Source: Alphaproteobacteria bacterium (GTDB taxonomy: Bacteria; Pseudomonadota; Alphaproteobacteria; UBA9655). Taken from it: 64,000 bases of DNA. The notes under the pieces are model-generated. The model was not told the origin of the DNA and made no database searches. It worked only from the letters and a program-made list of their open reading frames with translations. Position 1 is the stretch's first letter; each line of letters starts with the position of its first letter. Below, in pieces: positions 44,473 through 55,411 of the stretch. Position numbers and translations under genes: made by a program. Where the stretch lies: contig CANGTV010000001.1 in assembly GCA_947457015.1 (NCBI GenBank), positions 26,776 to 90,775 on the forward strand, read 5' to 3'.

Positions 44473-44751
44473 CTATTTTTTAAAAGACGAGGAAGATTGG
44501 GGACACTGGGGATTCTCACCGCTCGTAGCGCTACAGCAGGGAGACAAGCTAGATTGAGAAAAAGCATAATAACCACCATTATTACACCACCAAACGCCAG
44601 CGTTTACAGGGGCCTCAGTTCCATCACAACATTCATAATTATCATGGGCAATCTTGAGACAAGCGCATCCCTGCTGTGCTAAAAGAGAAGACTGCGAGCT
44701 TAGAAAACTTAGTGTCATCATTATGGTAATTTTAAGGAGTTGCTTTAGCAT
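44473..44751 (-). CDS. Small exported cysteine-rich protein, paralogue 1
   Basis: Unknown family. The start at 44751 (MLKQLLKITIMMTLSFLSS) has AGGA eight bases upstream and gives a signal peptide with cleavage near residue 26 (LLAQQ). The mature part has eight Cys: GCACL, ECCDG, WWCNN, PCCSA and QCPQ. It ends in SSSSFKK. Its layout (GCAC, CC, C-x-NGG-x-Y, PCC, QCP-Ser tail) can be aligned with the frameshifted gene at 45046-45307 and, less clearly, with the protein at 50328-50576. Confidence 0.65.
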   Translation of the reverse strand: MLKQLLKITIMMTLSFLSSQSSLLAQQGCACLKIAHDNYECCDGTEAPVNAGVWWCNNGGYYAFSQSSLSPCCSATSGENPQCPQSSSSFKK

Positions 44752-44929
44752 GTTATTAATCCTAGTTGTTTTTGACACTATAAGGTATCTTCATGTCAAA
44801 TGAGTATACCTTAATCAGGTAAACATTTTCTTAATATGACTTGGATGAAGTGGTTACAAAAGTGCATAACAAAAGTGTCTCCTTGAATTTTTAGTCTCGG
44901 GCTTGCCGTGGGATCCTTTCAAGAGCTTT

Positions 44930-44965
44930 TCCAGAATGGGTCCCGAACTAAATTCGGGGTGACAG
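44930..44965. repeat. Degenerate palindromic repeat fragment
   Basis: ATGGGTCCCGAACTAAATTCGGGGTGACAG, a decayed R2 arm in the gap between the two Cys-rich genes. The rest of that gap is plain sequence. Confidence 0.55.
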
Positions 44966-45045
44966 ACAAGCGTGTTGACTCAAGTGAACCCTACAATAGA
45001 GGATATCTCTCGACTCTCTCCTCTTTGTGGAGTTTTGCCTATTAT

Positions 45046-45307
45046 TTAAGACGAAGGAGGAGGACATTGAGCACCCGGGGCGACGAGACAGCATTGTCCT
45101 TGTGAAGGTGAATAAAAGGCCCTGCCATTATGAGGGCACATACAATCTTGACCACCATTAGTTACTGTTGGCGCAACTGGGATCGCTGCTGCAGCAGCAA
45201 AACGAGTCATTAAAGTTAATGCATGCACACCCAGCAAACAAATCAGAAGCTGAAAAATATAAGCCTAACACTCCCAATAATCCAATCTTAAGATTTTTCG
45301 TGTTCAT
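45046..45307 (-). pseudogene. Small exported cysteine-rich protein, paralogue 2, frameshifted
   Basis: Starts at 45307 with MNTKNLKIGLLGVLGLYFSA (signal peptide), then GCACINFNDSFCCC and stops at SCANSN (45158-45160). In the neighbouring frame the sequence continues TVTNGGQDCMCPHNGRAF and ends GQCCLVAPGAQCPPPSS (stop 45046). That second half aligns with the second half of the 44473-44751 protein (NGG-x-Y, CC, QCP, Ser tail). A one-base change in the run TTTTGCTGCTGCAGCAGC would explain the break. A programmed frameshift is possible but less likely. Confidence 0.55.
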
Positions 45308-45422
45308 GAATAGGGTTCTCCTTGTGAGTAATCTAAACATCTGCTACTTTCCCTCATATTCGTTAAAATCTTGTTAATAAAAAACTTTCAAGCAGTATAA
45401 GTCATCATCACAGGCGCGTAAC

Positions 45423-46568
45423 TTGACCTATTCTCAGCCTCTAGAAAATCATTTAGTGAGCCATTTGCCGCGTGGTGTGGAGAAACTTCAGCTTTCTCAT
45501 TTTCGCTCCTATGAGACCTTCAACCTCTCTCTCGATCTGACCCCTGTTGTCTTGACAGGCCCCAATGGGGTGGGAAAAACAAATCTTCTCGAGGCCATTT
45601 CTTTTTTAATTCCCGGCCGCGGCCTTCGACGCGCGCGGCTTTCTGAGATAAAAAAGCAGGGAAGCCAAGAACCTTGGAGTCTTTCCTATCATTTAAAAGA
45701 TGGAGAAGGGGACCTGCAGATCGGAACAGGTCAAGACCCTGAGTCTCCCACAAGTGAGCGGCGCCTGACTAAAATTAATGGGGAAAAAGCCAAAAACCAA
45801 TCCATTCTTGCAGAGTGGGTTTCCATGGTATGGCTGACGCCTCAAATGGATCGTTTGTTCTTGGATGGGCCCAGCGAGCGGCGGCGTTTTTTGGATCGTC
45901 TTGTGTATGGATTCGATCCAACCCATGCGTCCCGCCTCAGTCGCTATGAAAAGGCCTTACGCGAGCGGAATCTCTTGTTGCGTCAGGGGCGTTATGATTC
46001 TCATTGGCTTGAAGGACTTGAGGATATTCTTGTTAATGAAGGCATGGCCATTACGGTGTCTCGCCGAGAAGTTGTGGGGCAACTCATCTCTGTTTTAAAA
46101 AGCCAGGATCATAGCTTTCCGCAAGCGGATCTTTCTTTAGAAGGAAATCTAGAAACTCTTCTGCAAACTCACAGCAGTCTTGAAGTTGAAGAGGAAATGC
46201 GCAAGGTTTTAAGGCAGAACCGAGACCAGGATCGTCTCACAGGCCGCACCTCTCTAGGGGCGCATCGCAGCGATCTTTTTGTGGTGTATCCTGATAAAAA
46301 CCAAGCCGCAAGCTTATGTTCAACAGGGGAGCAAAAGGCCTTATTGCTATCGATTGTGATGGCCTCGGCCCGCCTGTTATCGGCCCGCACAGGGGCTATT
46401 CCGCTTCTGCTTCTCGACGAGGTTGTGGCTCATCTCGATAAGGGGCGTAGAACGGCCTTGTTTGAGGCAATTTTACAGCTTAAGATGCAAGTCTGGTTGA
46501 CGGGAACAGACGTGTCTTTGTTTGAAGAATTACAAGGAGACGCTCAGTTTTTTGGATTGGGAGAGTAG
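45423..46568 (+). CDS. recF: DNA replication and repair protein RecF
   Basis: SMC-like ATPase that loads RecA at gaps. Walker A GPNGVGKTN lies near residue 46, signature-like LGAHRSDLFV and Walker B-like LLLDEVVAHLD are present. The 381-residue length is typical. The start is uncertain: TTG at 45423, or GTG at 45477, which gives VEKLQLSHFRSYE and is closer to the usual RecF N-terminus. The gene precedes gyrB by about 100 bases, the classical recF-gyrB order, with a repeat between. Confidence 0.93.
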   Translation: MTYSQPLENHLVSHLPRGVEKLQLSHFRSYETFNLSLDLTPVVLTGPNGVGKTNLLEAISFLIPGRGLRRARLSEIKKQGSQEPWSLSYHLKDGEGDLQIGTGQDPESPTSERRLTKINGEKAKNQSILAEWVSMVWLTPQMDRLFLDGPSERRRFLDRLVYGFDPTHASRLSRYEKALRERNLLLRQGRYDSHWLEGLEDILVNEGMAITVSRREVVGQLISVLKSQDHSFPQADLSLEGNLETLLQTHSSLEVEEEMRKVLRQNRDQDRLTGRTSLGAHRSDLFVVYPDKNQAASLCSTGEQKALLLSIVMASARLLSARTGAIPLLLLDEVVAHLDKGRRTALFEAILQLKMQVWLTGTDVSLFEELQGDAQFFGLGE

Positions 46569-46572
46569 GCTT

Positions 46573-46637
46573 CTGGGTTGCTTCGCTGCGCTCGCAATGA
46601 CGTCGTTGCGAGGAGCGCTAGCGACAAAGCAATCCAG
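46573..46637. repeat. Palindromic repeat (type R4)
   Basis: CTGGGTTGCTTCGCTGCG and CTCGCAATGACG against CGTTGCGAGGAGCG and AAAGCAATCCAG. It is the second R4 copy (first at 19614-19716). It lies between recF and gyrB. Confidence 0.85.
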
Positions 46638-46658
46638 ATAAATATCGTAAACAATTAA

Positions 46659-49082
<2,424 letters not shown>

Positions 49083-49091
49083 GGGAAACGA

Positions 49092-49820
49092 ATGAACGTT
49101 ATTGATTATACGTTTTTTCAAGAACTCGAAAGACTCCCTTTTATTGAGAAAATTTGGCTTTATGGATCGCGTGCGCGCGGTGATTCTTGGGACAGATCTG
49201 ATATTGATATTGCCATTGAGTGCCCTCAGGCTTCCAACGCAGATTGGCACAAGATCTTGGATATTATCGAAAATGCCGACACATTACTAAAAATTGATTG
49301 TGTGCGATTGGATACGTTAGAAAAAGAGCTCTCTTGTGATGAGTTAAAAGAAGATGCTCCTTTTAAGGAGGCCCTTTTTGAGGATAGAATTCTGCTCTTT
49401 CAACAACAGGACAAACTGATGACAGATCCTCAATGGAGACGAAATTTTTTAGATCTAGGGGAAGCTTTGCAACGACTCAAAGAAGCCATGGAGCTTCCTA
49501 TCAGCCCAAGTCGTATTGAAATGGATGGGACAATTCAGCGGTATGAATTTTGTGTTGAACTTTTCTGGAAAAATTTTAAAAACTTCGCGGAAATGGAGGG
49601 ACGGGAAGTATTGTCTCCTCGTCAGGCCATTTCTCACGCTTATCAAATGAAAGTATTTGATAATGAAACCTTATGGCTTGATATGTTGCAAGATCGTAAT
49701 ACAACGTCTCATACTTATAAAAAAGTAAAGGCAGAACAAGTCTATAGCCATATCAAAACCTATTGCCCCGCTATGCAAGTGGCTTATGAAAAGCTCAAAA
49801 CCCTTTATGACAAATCATAA
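49092..49820 (+). CDS. MNT nucleotidyltransferase fused to HEPN domain (MntA-HepT-like)
   Basis: One 242-residue chain with both halves of a MntA-HepT toxin-antitoxin. Residues 1-100 are a minimal nucleotidyltransferase with GSX10DXD (G25 S26 ... D37 D39; GSRARGDSWDRSDID). Residues 110-242 are a HEPN/HI0074-type domain with RX4HXY (R202, H207, Y209; RNTTSHTY). In Shewanella, MntA AMPylates the Tyr of that motif in HepT and so blocks its RNase activity. In the known pairs these are separate proteins. Here the fusion would keep toxin and antidote in one chain. It sits 9 bases after gyrB and overlaps idi by one base. Confidence 0.82.
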   Translation: MNVIDYTFFQELERLPFIEKIWLYGSRARGDSWDRSDIDIAIECPQASNADWHKILDIIENADTLLKIDCVRLDTLEKELSCDELKEDAPFKEALFEDRILLFQQQDKLMTDPQWRRNFLDLGEALQRLKEAMELPISPSRIEMDGTIQRYEFCVELFWKNFKNFAEMEGREVLSPRQAISHAYQMKVFDNETLWLDMLQDRNTTSHTYKKVKAEQVYSHIKTYCPAMQVAYEKLKTLYDKS

Positions 49821-50368
49821 TGTCTGAAACCGTTATTTTAGTTGACGCAGCCGATCGCCCGATAGGTACCCAAGAAAAGCTGGCGGCGCATCTGATTCCC
49901 CAGCGTCACCGAGCTTTTTCCATCCTTATCTTTAATGAAAAAGGGGAAACCTTGATCCAGAGGCGCGCCTTGGAGAAATATCATTCCCCGGGTCTGTGGG
50001 CCAATAGCTGCTGCGGTCATCCGCGCCCTGGAGAGGAAGTGGAAGAGGCCGCAAAACGGCGCTTGGGGGAGGAATTGGGCTTTACCTGTGATCTGGCCCC
50101 CCTTACAGAGGTTTGTTATACTTTAAAGCTTGAAAAAGACTTATGGGAACTTGAATACACCCACGTTTTCAAAGGAACCTATGAGGAAAAAATTGTCCCA
50201 AATCCTGAAGAAGTATGTGAGATCACATGGATTCACCCTCAGGCCCTTAGAGAGGATGTTATAAGGCATCCTCACAACTATGCTCGATGGTTTCGGTTGT
50301 ATGTGCTGAAGCATTTTGTAAAGCTATTTACTTTTTACCCTTCAACGGCTTGTCGTCTTGCAACTTAG
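49820..50368 (+). CDS. idi: Isopentenyl-diphosphate delta-isomerase type 1
   Basis: Nudix-fold enzyme interconverting isopentenyl and dimethylallyl diphosphate. The 182-residue protein has the type-1 Cys/His and Nudix motifs: WANSCCGHPRPGE, EEAAKRRLGEELG and YTHVFKGTYEE. Start codon overlaps the stop of the MNT-HEPN gene by one base (TAATG), so it is translationally coupled. The downstream Cys-rich gene converges and overlaps its 3' end by 41 bases. Confidence 0.9.
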   Translation: MSETVILVDAADRPIGTQEKLAAHLIPQRHRAFSILIFNEKGETLIQRRALEKYHSPGLWANSCCGHPRPGEEVEEAAKRRLGEELGFTCDLAPLTEVCYTLKLEKDLWELEYTHVFKGTYEEKIVPNPEEVCEITWIHPQALREDVIRHPHNYARWFRLYVLKHFVKLFTFYPSTACRLAT

Positions 50369-50576
50369 GTCCCTTCGTTTCAATACGCCAACAGCAACAT
50401 CCCTTATATGCGTATTGACCCCCCCCACACGGGAGGGTGTTGAGCGCGTTGGAACCCTTACACGTAGTAGAGCAATCTGCCATTACGTTCCATGAGATCG
50501 TTAAGGTTGCTCCTACAATTGCTAACAGAAACCCGAATCGTTTTCTGGTGTTTTGAAAAACATTATTTTTAAGCAT
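50328..50576 (-). CDS. Small exported cysteine-rich protein, paralogue 3 (distant)
   Basis: Unknown family. The ATG at 50576 has AGGA eight bases upstream. Signal peptide with cleavage near WNVMA (about residue 33). The mature part has six Cys: DCSTTC, PCGGG and GCCCWR. CGGGQYAYKGCCC resembles CNNGGYYAF...PCC of the 44473 protein, so it may be a shortened relative. A basic tail (QDDKPLKGKK) ends the 82-residue protein. Its 3' end overlaps idi by 41 bases in antiparallel sense. Confidence 0.55.
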   Translation of the reverse strand: MLKNNVFQNTRKRFGFLLAIVGATLTISWNVMADCSTTCKGSNALNTLPCGGGQYAYKGCCCWRIETKGPKLQDDKPLKGKK

Positions 50577-50795
50577 GTGACTCTTCCTTTCAGTTTAAGA
50601 GAGGTCAATTTCTCAGTCTTTAAGATGTATAATCATGCAACTCACGTTACTATTTCCTTAATGTGAAGATTTATTTTCTGAACAAGATTATGAAAAAAAG
50701 AATCTGTTCTTCTTCCGCTTGACCTGAGAGAGCGAGATGACTAGGCTCACGATGCAAGGAAAACAGTAAAAAAATAATGATGAGCCCATCTATCC

Positions 50796-52781
50796 ATGAA
50801 ACTCAACCCTGAAGACCGGCTTGGTGTTTCAACACACGAACCCGCCAAAGCAAAGGTCAAGAAAAAGAAAGCGCCGCCTCCTCCACGACCTCCTCGTCAG
50901 AAGAAGGGCCCTTCTTTGTGGGCGTGGCTCTTAAGATGGGGGTGTATCCTTTTAATTTGGGGTGTTTTCCTAGGAGGAATTTTTGTTCTGTGGTTTGGGT
51001 ACGACCTCCCTGATATTGGGAAACTTCAACAAACAGAAAGACGCCCCAGCATTACAATCCTTGCAAAGGATGGGACAAAGCTTGCCACCTACGGGGATCT
51101 TCACGGGCAAATGGTGGACATTCGCAAACTCCCTCCCCATGTCATCCAGGCCCTTTTAGACATTGAAGACCGTCGCTTTTATTCTCACCTGGGGGTTGAC
51201 CCCCTTGGTCTTATTCGGGCCATTTGGGTCAATTATAGAGCAGGTCATGTGGTACAAGGGGGAAGCACCATTACTCAACAGCTGGCCAAAAACTTTCTTC
51301 AATCAGAAAAACTCTATGATGTGAGCGATCGATCTCTTCGTCGAAAAATCCAAGAAGCGCTTCTGGCCCTTTGGCTTGAGCATAAATTCACAAAAGACCA
51401 AATCCTAACTATTTATTTAAATCGCGTCTATTTAGGCTCAGGAACCTTTGGAATTGCAGCTGCGGCTCAACATTATTTTGCCAAAAAACCTCAGGATTTA
51501 AGCCTGTATGAAGCCGCTGTTATTGCGGGTCTGTTGAAGGCCCCTTCGAAATATTCGCCGTCCAATAATCCTCAACTAGCGGATGAACGGGCCGCTCAAG
51601 TTCTAGAGAACATGGTGAAAGAAGGGCATATTAGTGACGGCGCTAAGGAGGCGGCGCTTGCACTTGCCTCATCTGCTACAGAAACTTTCAGAGGCTCTGC
51701 TATTCGATACTTTACCGACTGGATCGTTGATATTTTGGAAACAAAAGTCGATGTAACGGATAAAGATCTGATCGTGGCGACAACTCTGGATCCCAAGCTT
51801 CAAACCCTTGCGGAAGAAAAATTAGCCCAAGTTGTTGAAGAAAAAGCAAGCAAATCCAAGTTTTCTCAGATGGCCCTTGTTTCCATGGACTATGAGGGGG
51901 CCATTCGCGCTCTTTTGGGGGGCGTGAATTATAAGAAAAGTCAATTCAATCGCGCCACGCAAGCCTTGCGACAAGTGGGATCCGCCTTCAAACTTGTTTT
52001 ATTTCTAGCAGCCCTTGAAGCAGGTCTACATCCTATGGACAAGATGAGTGATTTGCCCATACGGATTGGCTCGTGGAAGCCTAAAAATAACTCTAAATAT
52101 AAAACACGGGGAGAAATCTCTCTCCAAGATGCCTTTGCTTACTCATCAAACACCGTCACCGTGCGCTTGGCGCAGCAGCTCGGGTTAGCTCGCATTGTTC
52201 AAACGGCGCGCCGCTTAGGGATGACAGCGCCTCTTCCTGATGACTTGACGATTGTCTTAGGAACAGGGGAAACAACCCTTCTTGAACTTACTACAGCCTA
52301 TGCCGTCATTGCACGTCAAGGGGTGAGCTTGACGCCTTATGCCATTGAAAAAGTCACAGACCTCGACGGAAATGTTCTGTATGTGCACGAGTCTTCCCCC
52401 TCCCAGAGGGTGGTTGATCCTTATATCACGCGCGATCTTACGCAAATGTTACAAGCTGTCATGGCCTATGGAACAGGAAAGAGGGCGTCTATTGAAGGAT
52501 TCTGTGCTGGCAAAACAGGAACAACTCAAAAAGATCGAGATGCTTGGTTTATAGGATTCACGCACACTTTTATCACAGGCGTATGGGCAGGGAATGATGA
52601 TAATACGTCCATGAATCCAGAGGAGGGGAGTCCTTCCTCGCGCTTGTGGCACCTTTATATGGGGGAGTTGCCTCAAAGTGCGCCTCTCTTTTACCGGGAA
52701 GAGCCAACGCCTGCATCAGAAGAGACACCTTCTTCAGGCGGCTTGATTGACGGCCTTATTGAGAGCTTCTTCGGGCGATGA
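50796..52781 (+). CDS. Class A penicillin-binding protein (bifunctional transglycosylase/transpeptidase, PBP1 type)
   Basis: Peptidoglycan synthase of 661 residues. A basic, Pro-rich cytoplasmic N-terminus (KKKKAPPPPRPPRQKKG) precedes one transmembrane helix at about 45-70. The glycosyltransferase domain (about 90-270) has EDRRFYSHLGVDPLGLIRA and QGGSTITQQLAKN. The transpeptidase domain (about 345-600) has SxxK in QVGSAFK, SxN in YSSNTVT and KTG in CAGKTGTTQ. Its size is like PBP1C/Pbp1A-2 forms. The 3' end overlaps the convergent tdk gene by 48 bases. Confidence 0.93.
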   Translation: MKLNPEDRLGVSTHEPAKAKVKKKKAPPPPRPPRQKKGPSLWAWLLRWGCILLIWGVFLGGIFVLWFGYDLPDIGKLQQTERRPSITILAKDGTKLATYGDLHGQMVDIRKLPPHVIQALLDIEDRRFYSHLGVDPLGLIRAIWVNYRAGHVVQGGSTITQQLAKNFLQSEKLYDVSDRSLRRKIQEALLALWLEHKFTKDQILTIYLNRVYLGSGTFGIAAAAQHYFAKKPQDLSLYEAAVIAGLLKAPSKYSPSNNPQLADERAAQVLENMVKEGHISDGAKEAALALASSATETFRGSAIRYFTDWIVDILETKVDVTDKDLIVATTLDPKLQTLAEEKLAQVVEEKASKSKFSQMALVSMDYEGAIRALLGGVNYKKSQFNRATQALRQVGSAFKLVLFLAALEAGLHPMDKMSDLPIRIGSWKPKNNSKYKTRGEISLQDAFAYSSNTVTVRLAQQLGLARIVQTARRLGMTAPLPDDLTIVLGTGETTLLELTTAYAVIARQGVSLTPYAIEKVTDLDGNVLYVHESSPSQRVVDPYITRDLTQMLQAVMAYGTGKRASIEGFCAGKTGTTQKDRDAWFIGFTHTFITGVWAGNDDNTSMNPEEGSPSSRLWHLYMGELPQSAPLFYREEPTPASEETPSSGGLIDGLIESFFGR

Positions 52782-53354
52782 GGTCTCTCCACTCATAAAG
52801 TGCTTACGGCAAAGAGCGATATAGAGATCATTGCCCCCGATTTCGATCTGAGCTCCTTCCTTGATCATCTTCCCATTTTCATCCATCCGCAGATTCATGG
52901 TGGCTTTTCGTCCACAATGGCAAATAGTTTTGATCTCCGAAATGCTTTCGGCCCAGGTTAACAGATAAAGACTCCCTTCAAATGGTTCTGCTTGAAAATC
53001 AGAGCGCAACCCATAAGCCAAAACAGGAATTTTTAACTCATCCACAATACGGGTAAGTTCAATAACTTGTGCTTTTGTTAGAAATTGGGCTTCGTCTACA
53101 AGCACACAGTTAAGCCTATTTTGGCTGATATACTCTTTAGCGTACTCAAAAAAGTTAAAGGAGGGTTTGAAAGGCAGGGCTTCAGCTGTCAGCCCAATAC
53201 GCGACGAAATGACCCCAAGAGCATGGCGCGTATCGATGGAAGGGATAAAAAGAAGCGTGTTCATACCGCGCTCTTGATAGTTATGATTCGATTGAAGCAA
53301 GGTCGTTGTTTTTCCTGCATTCATGGCGGAATAATAGAAGTGAAGCTTTGCCAT
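52734..53354 (-). CDS. tdk: Thymidine kinase
   Basis: Salvages thymidine from the surroundings by making dTMP, which tmk (55-690) converts further. The 206-residue type II enzyme has the P-loop SAMNAGKTTTL near residues 9-18, VLVDEAQFL and a zinc-binding region (ICHCGRKA ... CRKHF). AGGA lies six bases before the ATG. It converges on the PBP gene and overlaps its end. The presence of a salvage kinase suits a host-dependent lifestyle. Confidence 0.95.
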   Translation of the reverse strand: MAKLHFYYSAMNAGKTTTLLQSNHNYQERGMNTLLFIPSIDTRHALGVISSRIGLTAEALPFKPSFNFFEYAKEYISQNRLNCVLVDEAQFLTKAQVIELTRIVDELKIPVLAYGLRSDFQAEPFEGSLYLLTWAESISEIKTICHCGRKATMNLRMDENGKMIKEGAQIEIGGNDLYIALCRKHFMSGETSSPEEALNKAVNQAA

Positions 53355-53688
53355 TGGAAATCCTATTCAAAGTACTATTTATCAATAAAATTAAATTATT
53401 TCTTTGTTCTATGTTTTATAAAGTATACTTTCTCGAATTTTTTATCAATTGGGGGCCCTTCTGGAAAGTAGTAAGGGACAGGCTCCCCTATAATGGTTGG
53501 TTATCAAAATCAGATATTAGTAATTGAAGATTAATAATCAGGAGTCAACCGTAAAAATTTCTGATAGCTGATGACTGACTCAATAAGGATAAAAAAATAT
53601 TTTTACCTATGAATTCGTTTGCATAGTAGGGTTTTATAATGTATTGATTCTGCTAATACAGATTATGTCTTTACAAGAATGGTTTAAG
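53355..53688. other. Gene-free gap before the exported methyltransferase-like gene
   Basis: AT-rich, with no repeat of the R1-R4 families and no open frame that looks coding. A TATAAT (53635-53640) lies 49 bases before the start at 53689 and may be a -10 element, but no good -35 is visible. The conserved element of the box genes is not present here. Confidence 0.4.
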
Positions 53689-54999
53689 ATGAAAATTATG
53701 TTCAAAATAGTGTTGAGTGTAAGTACAGCTCTGAATTTTTTGTCTTTTCCTCTCATAGCGATGGAAAAAGAAGAAAAAAAAGTCTCTACCGTATACAAAG
53801 TTCAGAAGGCTTCTACTGTCTCGTTGACAAAAAAGGAAGAAGATAAAGAAAAACAAACTGGTACATCTACTTCTAAAGAAAAAACCGGGGATTCGACCCA
53901 ATATTTAGCATTTGGAAAAAAAGGAGCAATTGTAGTTAGTTTAAAAGCAAGCATCCCAGATTCCCTAGCTGGAGAAAAAACGGAAGCCTTTTTAAAATCA
54001 ACCAAACTTGAGCTTGTTAAAACTGATGGAAGTACGGATCCAAAAAGTATTTGTAAAAAAGACGTTGGATACAGTTTTCCAAGTATCTCTCCTTGGTGTT
54101 TAATTACTGCGGGATATATTAAAGATAAATATGAGTCTTCCGGCAAACGCCTTAGTCTTGGTGATTGGGGGTGTGGTCATGGTTTTTTTTCTGCTTATGC
54201 GATGATTGTTGGCGCCGATCCTTACGCACTTGAATCTCAACGAGCAGCTGCTGAGGAGGCCAACAAGTATATTTTTGGGGCACGAGAGTATCTTCCAAAG
54301 GGCTTGGACATAAGGACTCTTTATAAAGTCGTTCTCGGATCTGTTACCAAGCCATCTGAGAAATTTATGGCTCGAGAAAATGACGTCAATGTGGCTTTTA
54401 ACGTCTTACATCATTTGAGTCCATCTGACAGTGATTTGTTATTAAAGAACATGTTTAAAAATACTGCTCAGGGTGGCTTAGTCGTTCTTTGCTGCGACAC
54501 TCCATTTGATTCGTCGATAGGTGTCGAATATTTTAATCAGAGTTTACAGAAGAAAGTTACCTACCCTGGATTTGGCCTTTACAATAAATCTAACATTGTT
54601 TTTAAGGATACTGGTAAGAAGTCAACGGCACTTCTGTCAGTTTGCAGGCCGACAAAAAAAGAGATTGATTCATTAAAAACCGGCCAAATTTATATGGGAT
54701 CCTACCCTCAAAATGATCTTTTAGATGATACGCAGACCCTATTTGTAGACGACCCAGATGACACACAAAAAGGTAATATTTTAAGGCACAAAGCCCCGTA
54801 TTATTATCGAAATTTTTATCAACTCCTTAATAAATTTGACTTTGAGGCTTTAAAGGAAGTTGTTGAAGCATCTGGGTTTATTGTTGTAAATGGCTGGTAC
54901 ACAGATCATACACTTGATACGCTTTATCCTCATGATTCTGAAATTGATACATCAATTTGCAAGAAGTCTAAAGTTGTTATTGTGGGGTACAAAAAATGA
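53689..54999 (+). CDS. Exported protein with a SAM-dependent methyltransferase domain
   Basis: A 436-residue protein. The ATG at 53689 starts a signal peptide (MKIMFKIVLSVSTALNFLSF, cleavage near PLIAM). A charged Lys/Glu/Thr-rich linker (about 27-75) follows. A class I methyltransferase core begins near residue 150: motif I GDWGCGHGFFS, then the acidic ADPYALESQ, NVAFNVLHHLSPSD and GGLVVLCCD. No close family is recognised. The target could be host protein, lipid or cell wall. The signal peptide on a SAM enzyme is odd, since SAM is a cytoplasmic cofactor. A secreted effector that uses host SAM is one explanation. The ribosome-binding site is weak, so the start is uncertain. Confidence 0.65.
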   Translation: MKIMFKIVLSVSTALNFLSFPLIAMEKEEKKVSTVYKVQKASTVSLTKKEEDKEKQTGTSTSKEKTGDSTQYLAFGKKGAIVVSLKASIPDSLAGEKTEAFLKSTKLELVKTDGSTDPKSICKKDVGYSFPSISPWCLITAGYIKDKYESSGKRLSLGDWGCGHGFFSAYAMIVGADPYALESQRAAAEEANKYIFGAREYLPKGLDIRTLYKVVLGSVTKPSEKFMARENDVNVAFNVLHHLSPSDSDLLLKNMFKNTAQGGLVVLCCDTPFDSSIGVEYFNQSLQKKVTYPGFGLYNKSNIVFKDTGKKSTALLSVCRPTKKEIDSLKTGQIYMGSYPQNDLLDDTQTLFVDDPDDTQKGNILRHKAPYYYRNFYQLLNKFDFEALKEVVEASGFIVVNGWYTDHTLDTLYPHDSEIDTSICKKSKVVIVGYKK

Positions 55000-55160
55000 G
55001 CTTTGACATTCTCAGGCACGAAAGATTTTAGCTTAAAAATGAGCCATTAAGTCCAACATTTTCTTTTTCTTCGAGATTCAACATAGAAAAGAAGGCGGAT
55101 AACTTAAATTTATAAGTTGCAATGAGGAAGAGAACTCGGTTATTTTCGTTCATTCTTTGC

Positions 55161-55250
55161 GGAGAGGTGGCCGAGCGGTCGAAGGCGCACGATTGGAAAT
55201 CGTGTATACGGGAAACCGTATCGAGGGTTCGAATCCCTCTCTCTCCGCCA
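55161..55250 (+). tRNA. tRNA-Ser (anticodon GGA)
   Basis: A 90-nt cloverleaf with encoded 3' CCA. The acceptor stem GGAGAGG pairs with TCTCTCC, the anticodon arm CACGAT-TGGAAAT-ATCGTG gives the anticodon GGA for TCC/TCT, and a long variable arm (TATACGGGAAACCGTAT) is typical of tRNA-Ser. The T arm GAGGG-TTCGAAT-CCCTC is intact. Confidence 0.96.
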
Positions 55251-55411
55251 TTTTATCTGTGTCCCTGCCGGGTATCCGTTCGATTAACCAAAAAAATCAA
55301 GGCTCTTGCGTCTTTATAAGGCTTATGGTTTAATATTTTCCTGTAAAAAGAGGAGTATTAAGATGGCATGCACCTCCTGTTTTCCCAAAAGCCATCGTAA
55401 GGATATAAAAA

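Noticed and set aside
53461..53520. Possible copy of the element before the exported methyltransferase gene
   Set aside because: GGGACAGGCTCCCCTATAATGG resembles it only loosely; AGCTCT and the AATCTAAATT part are absent.
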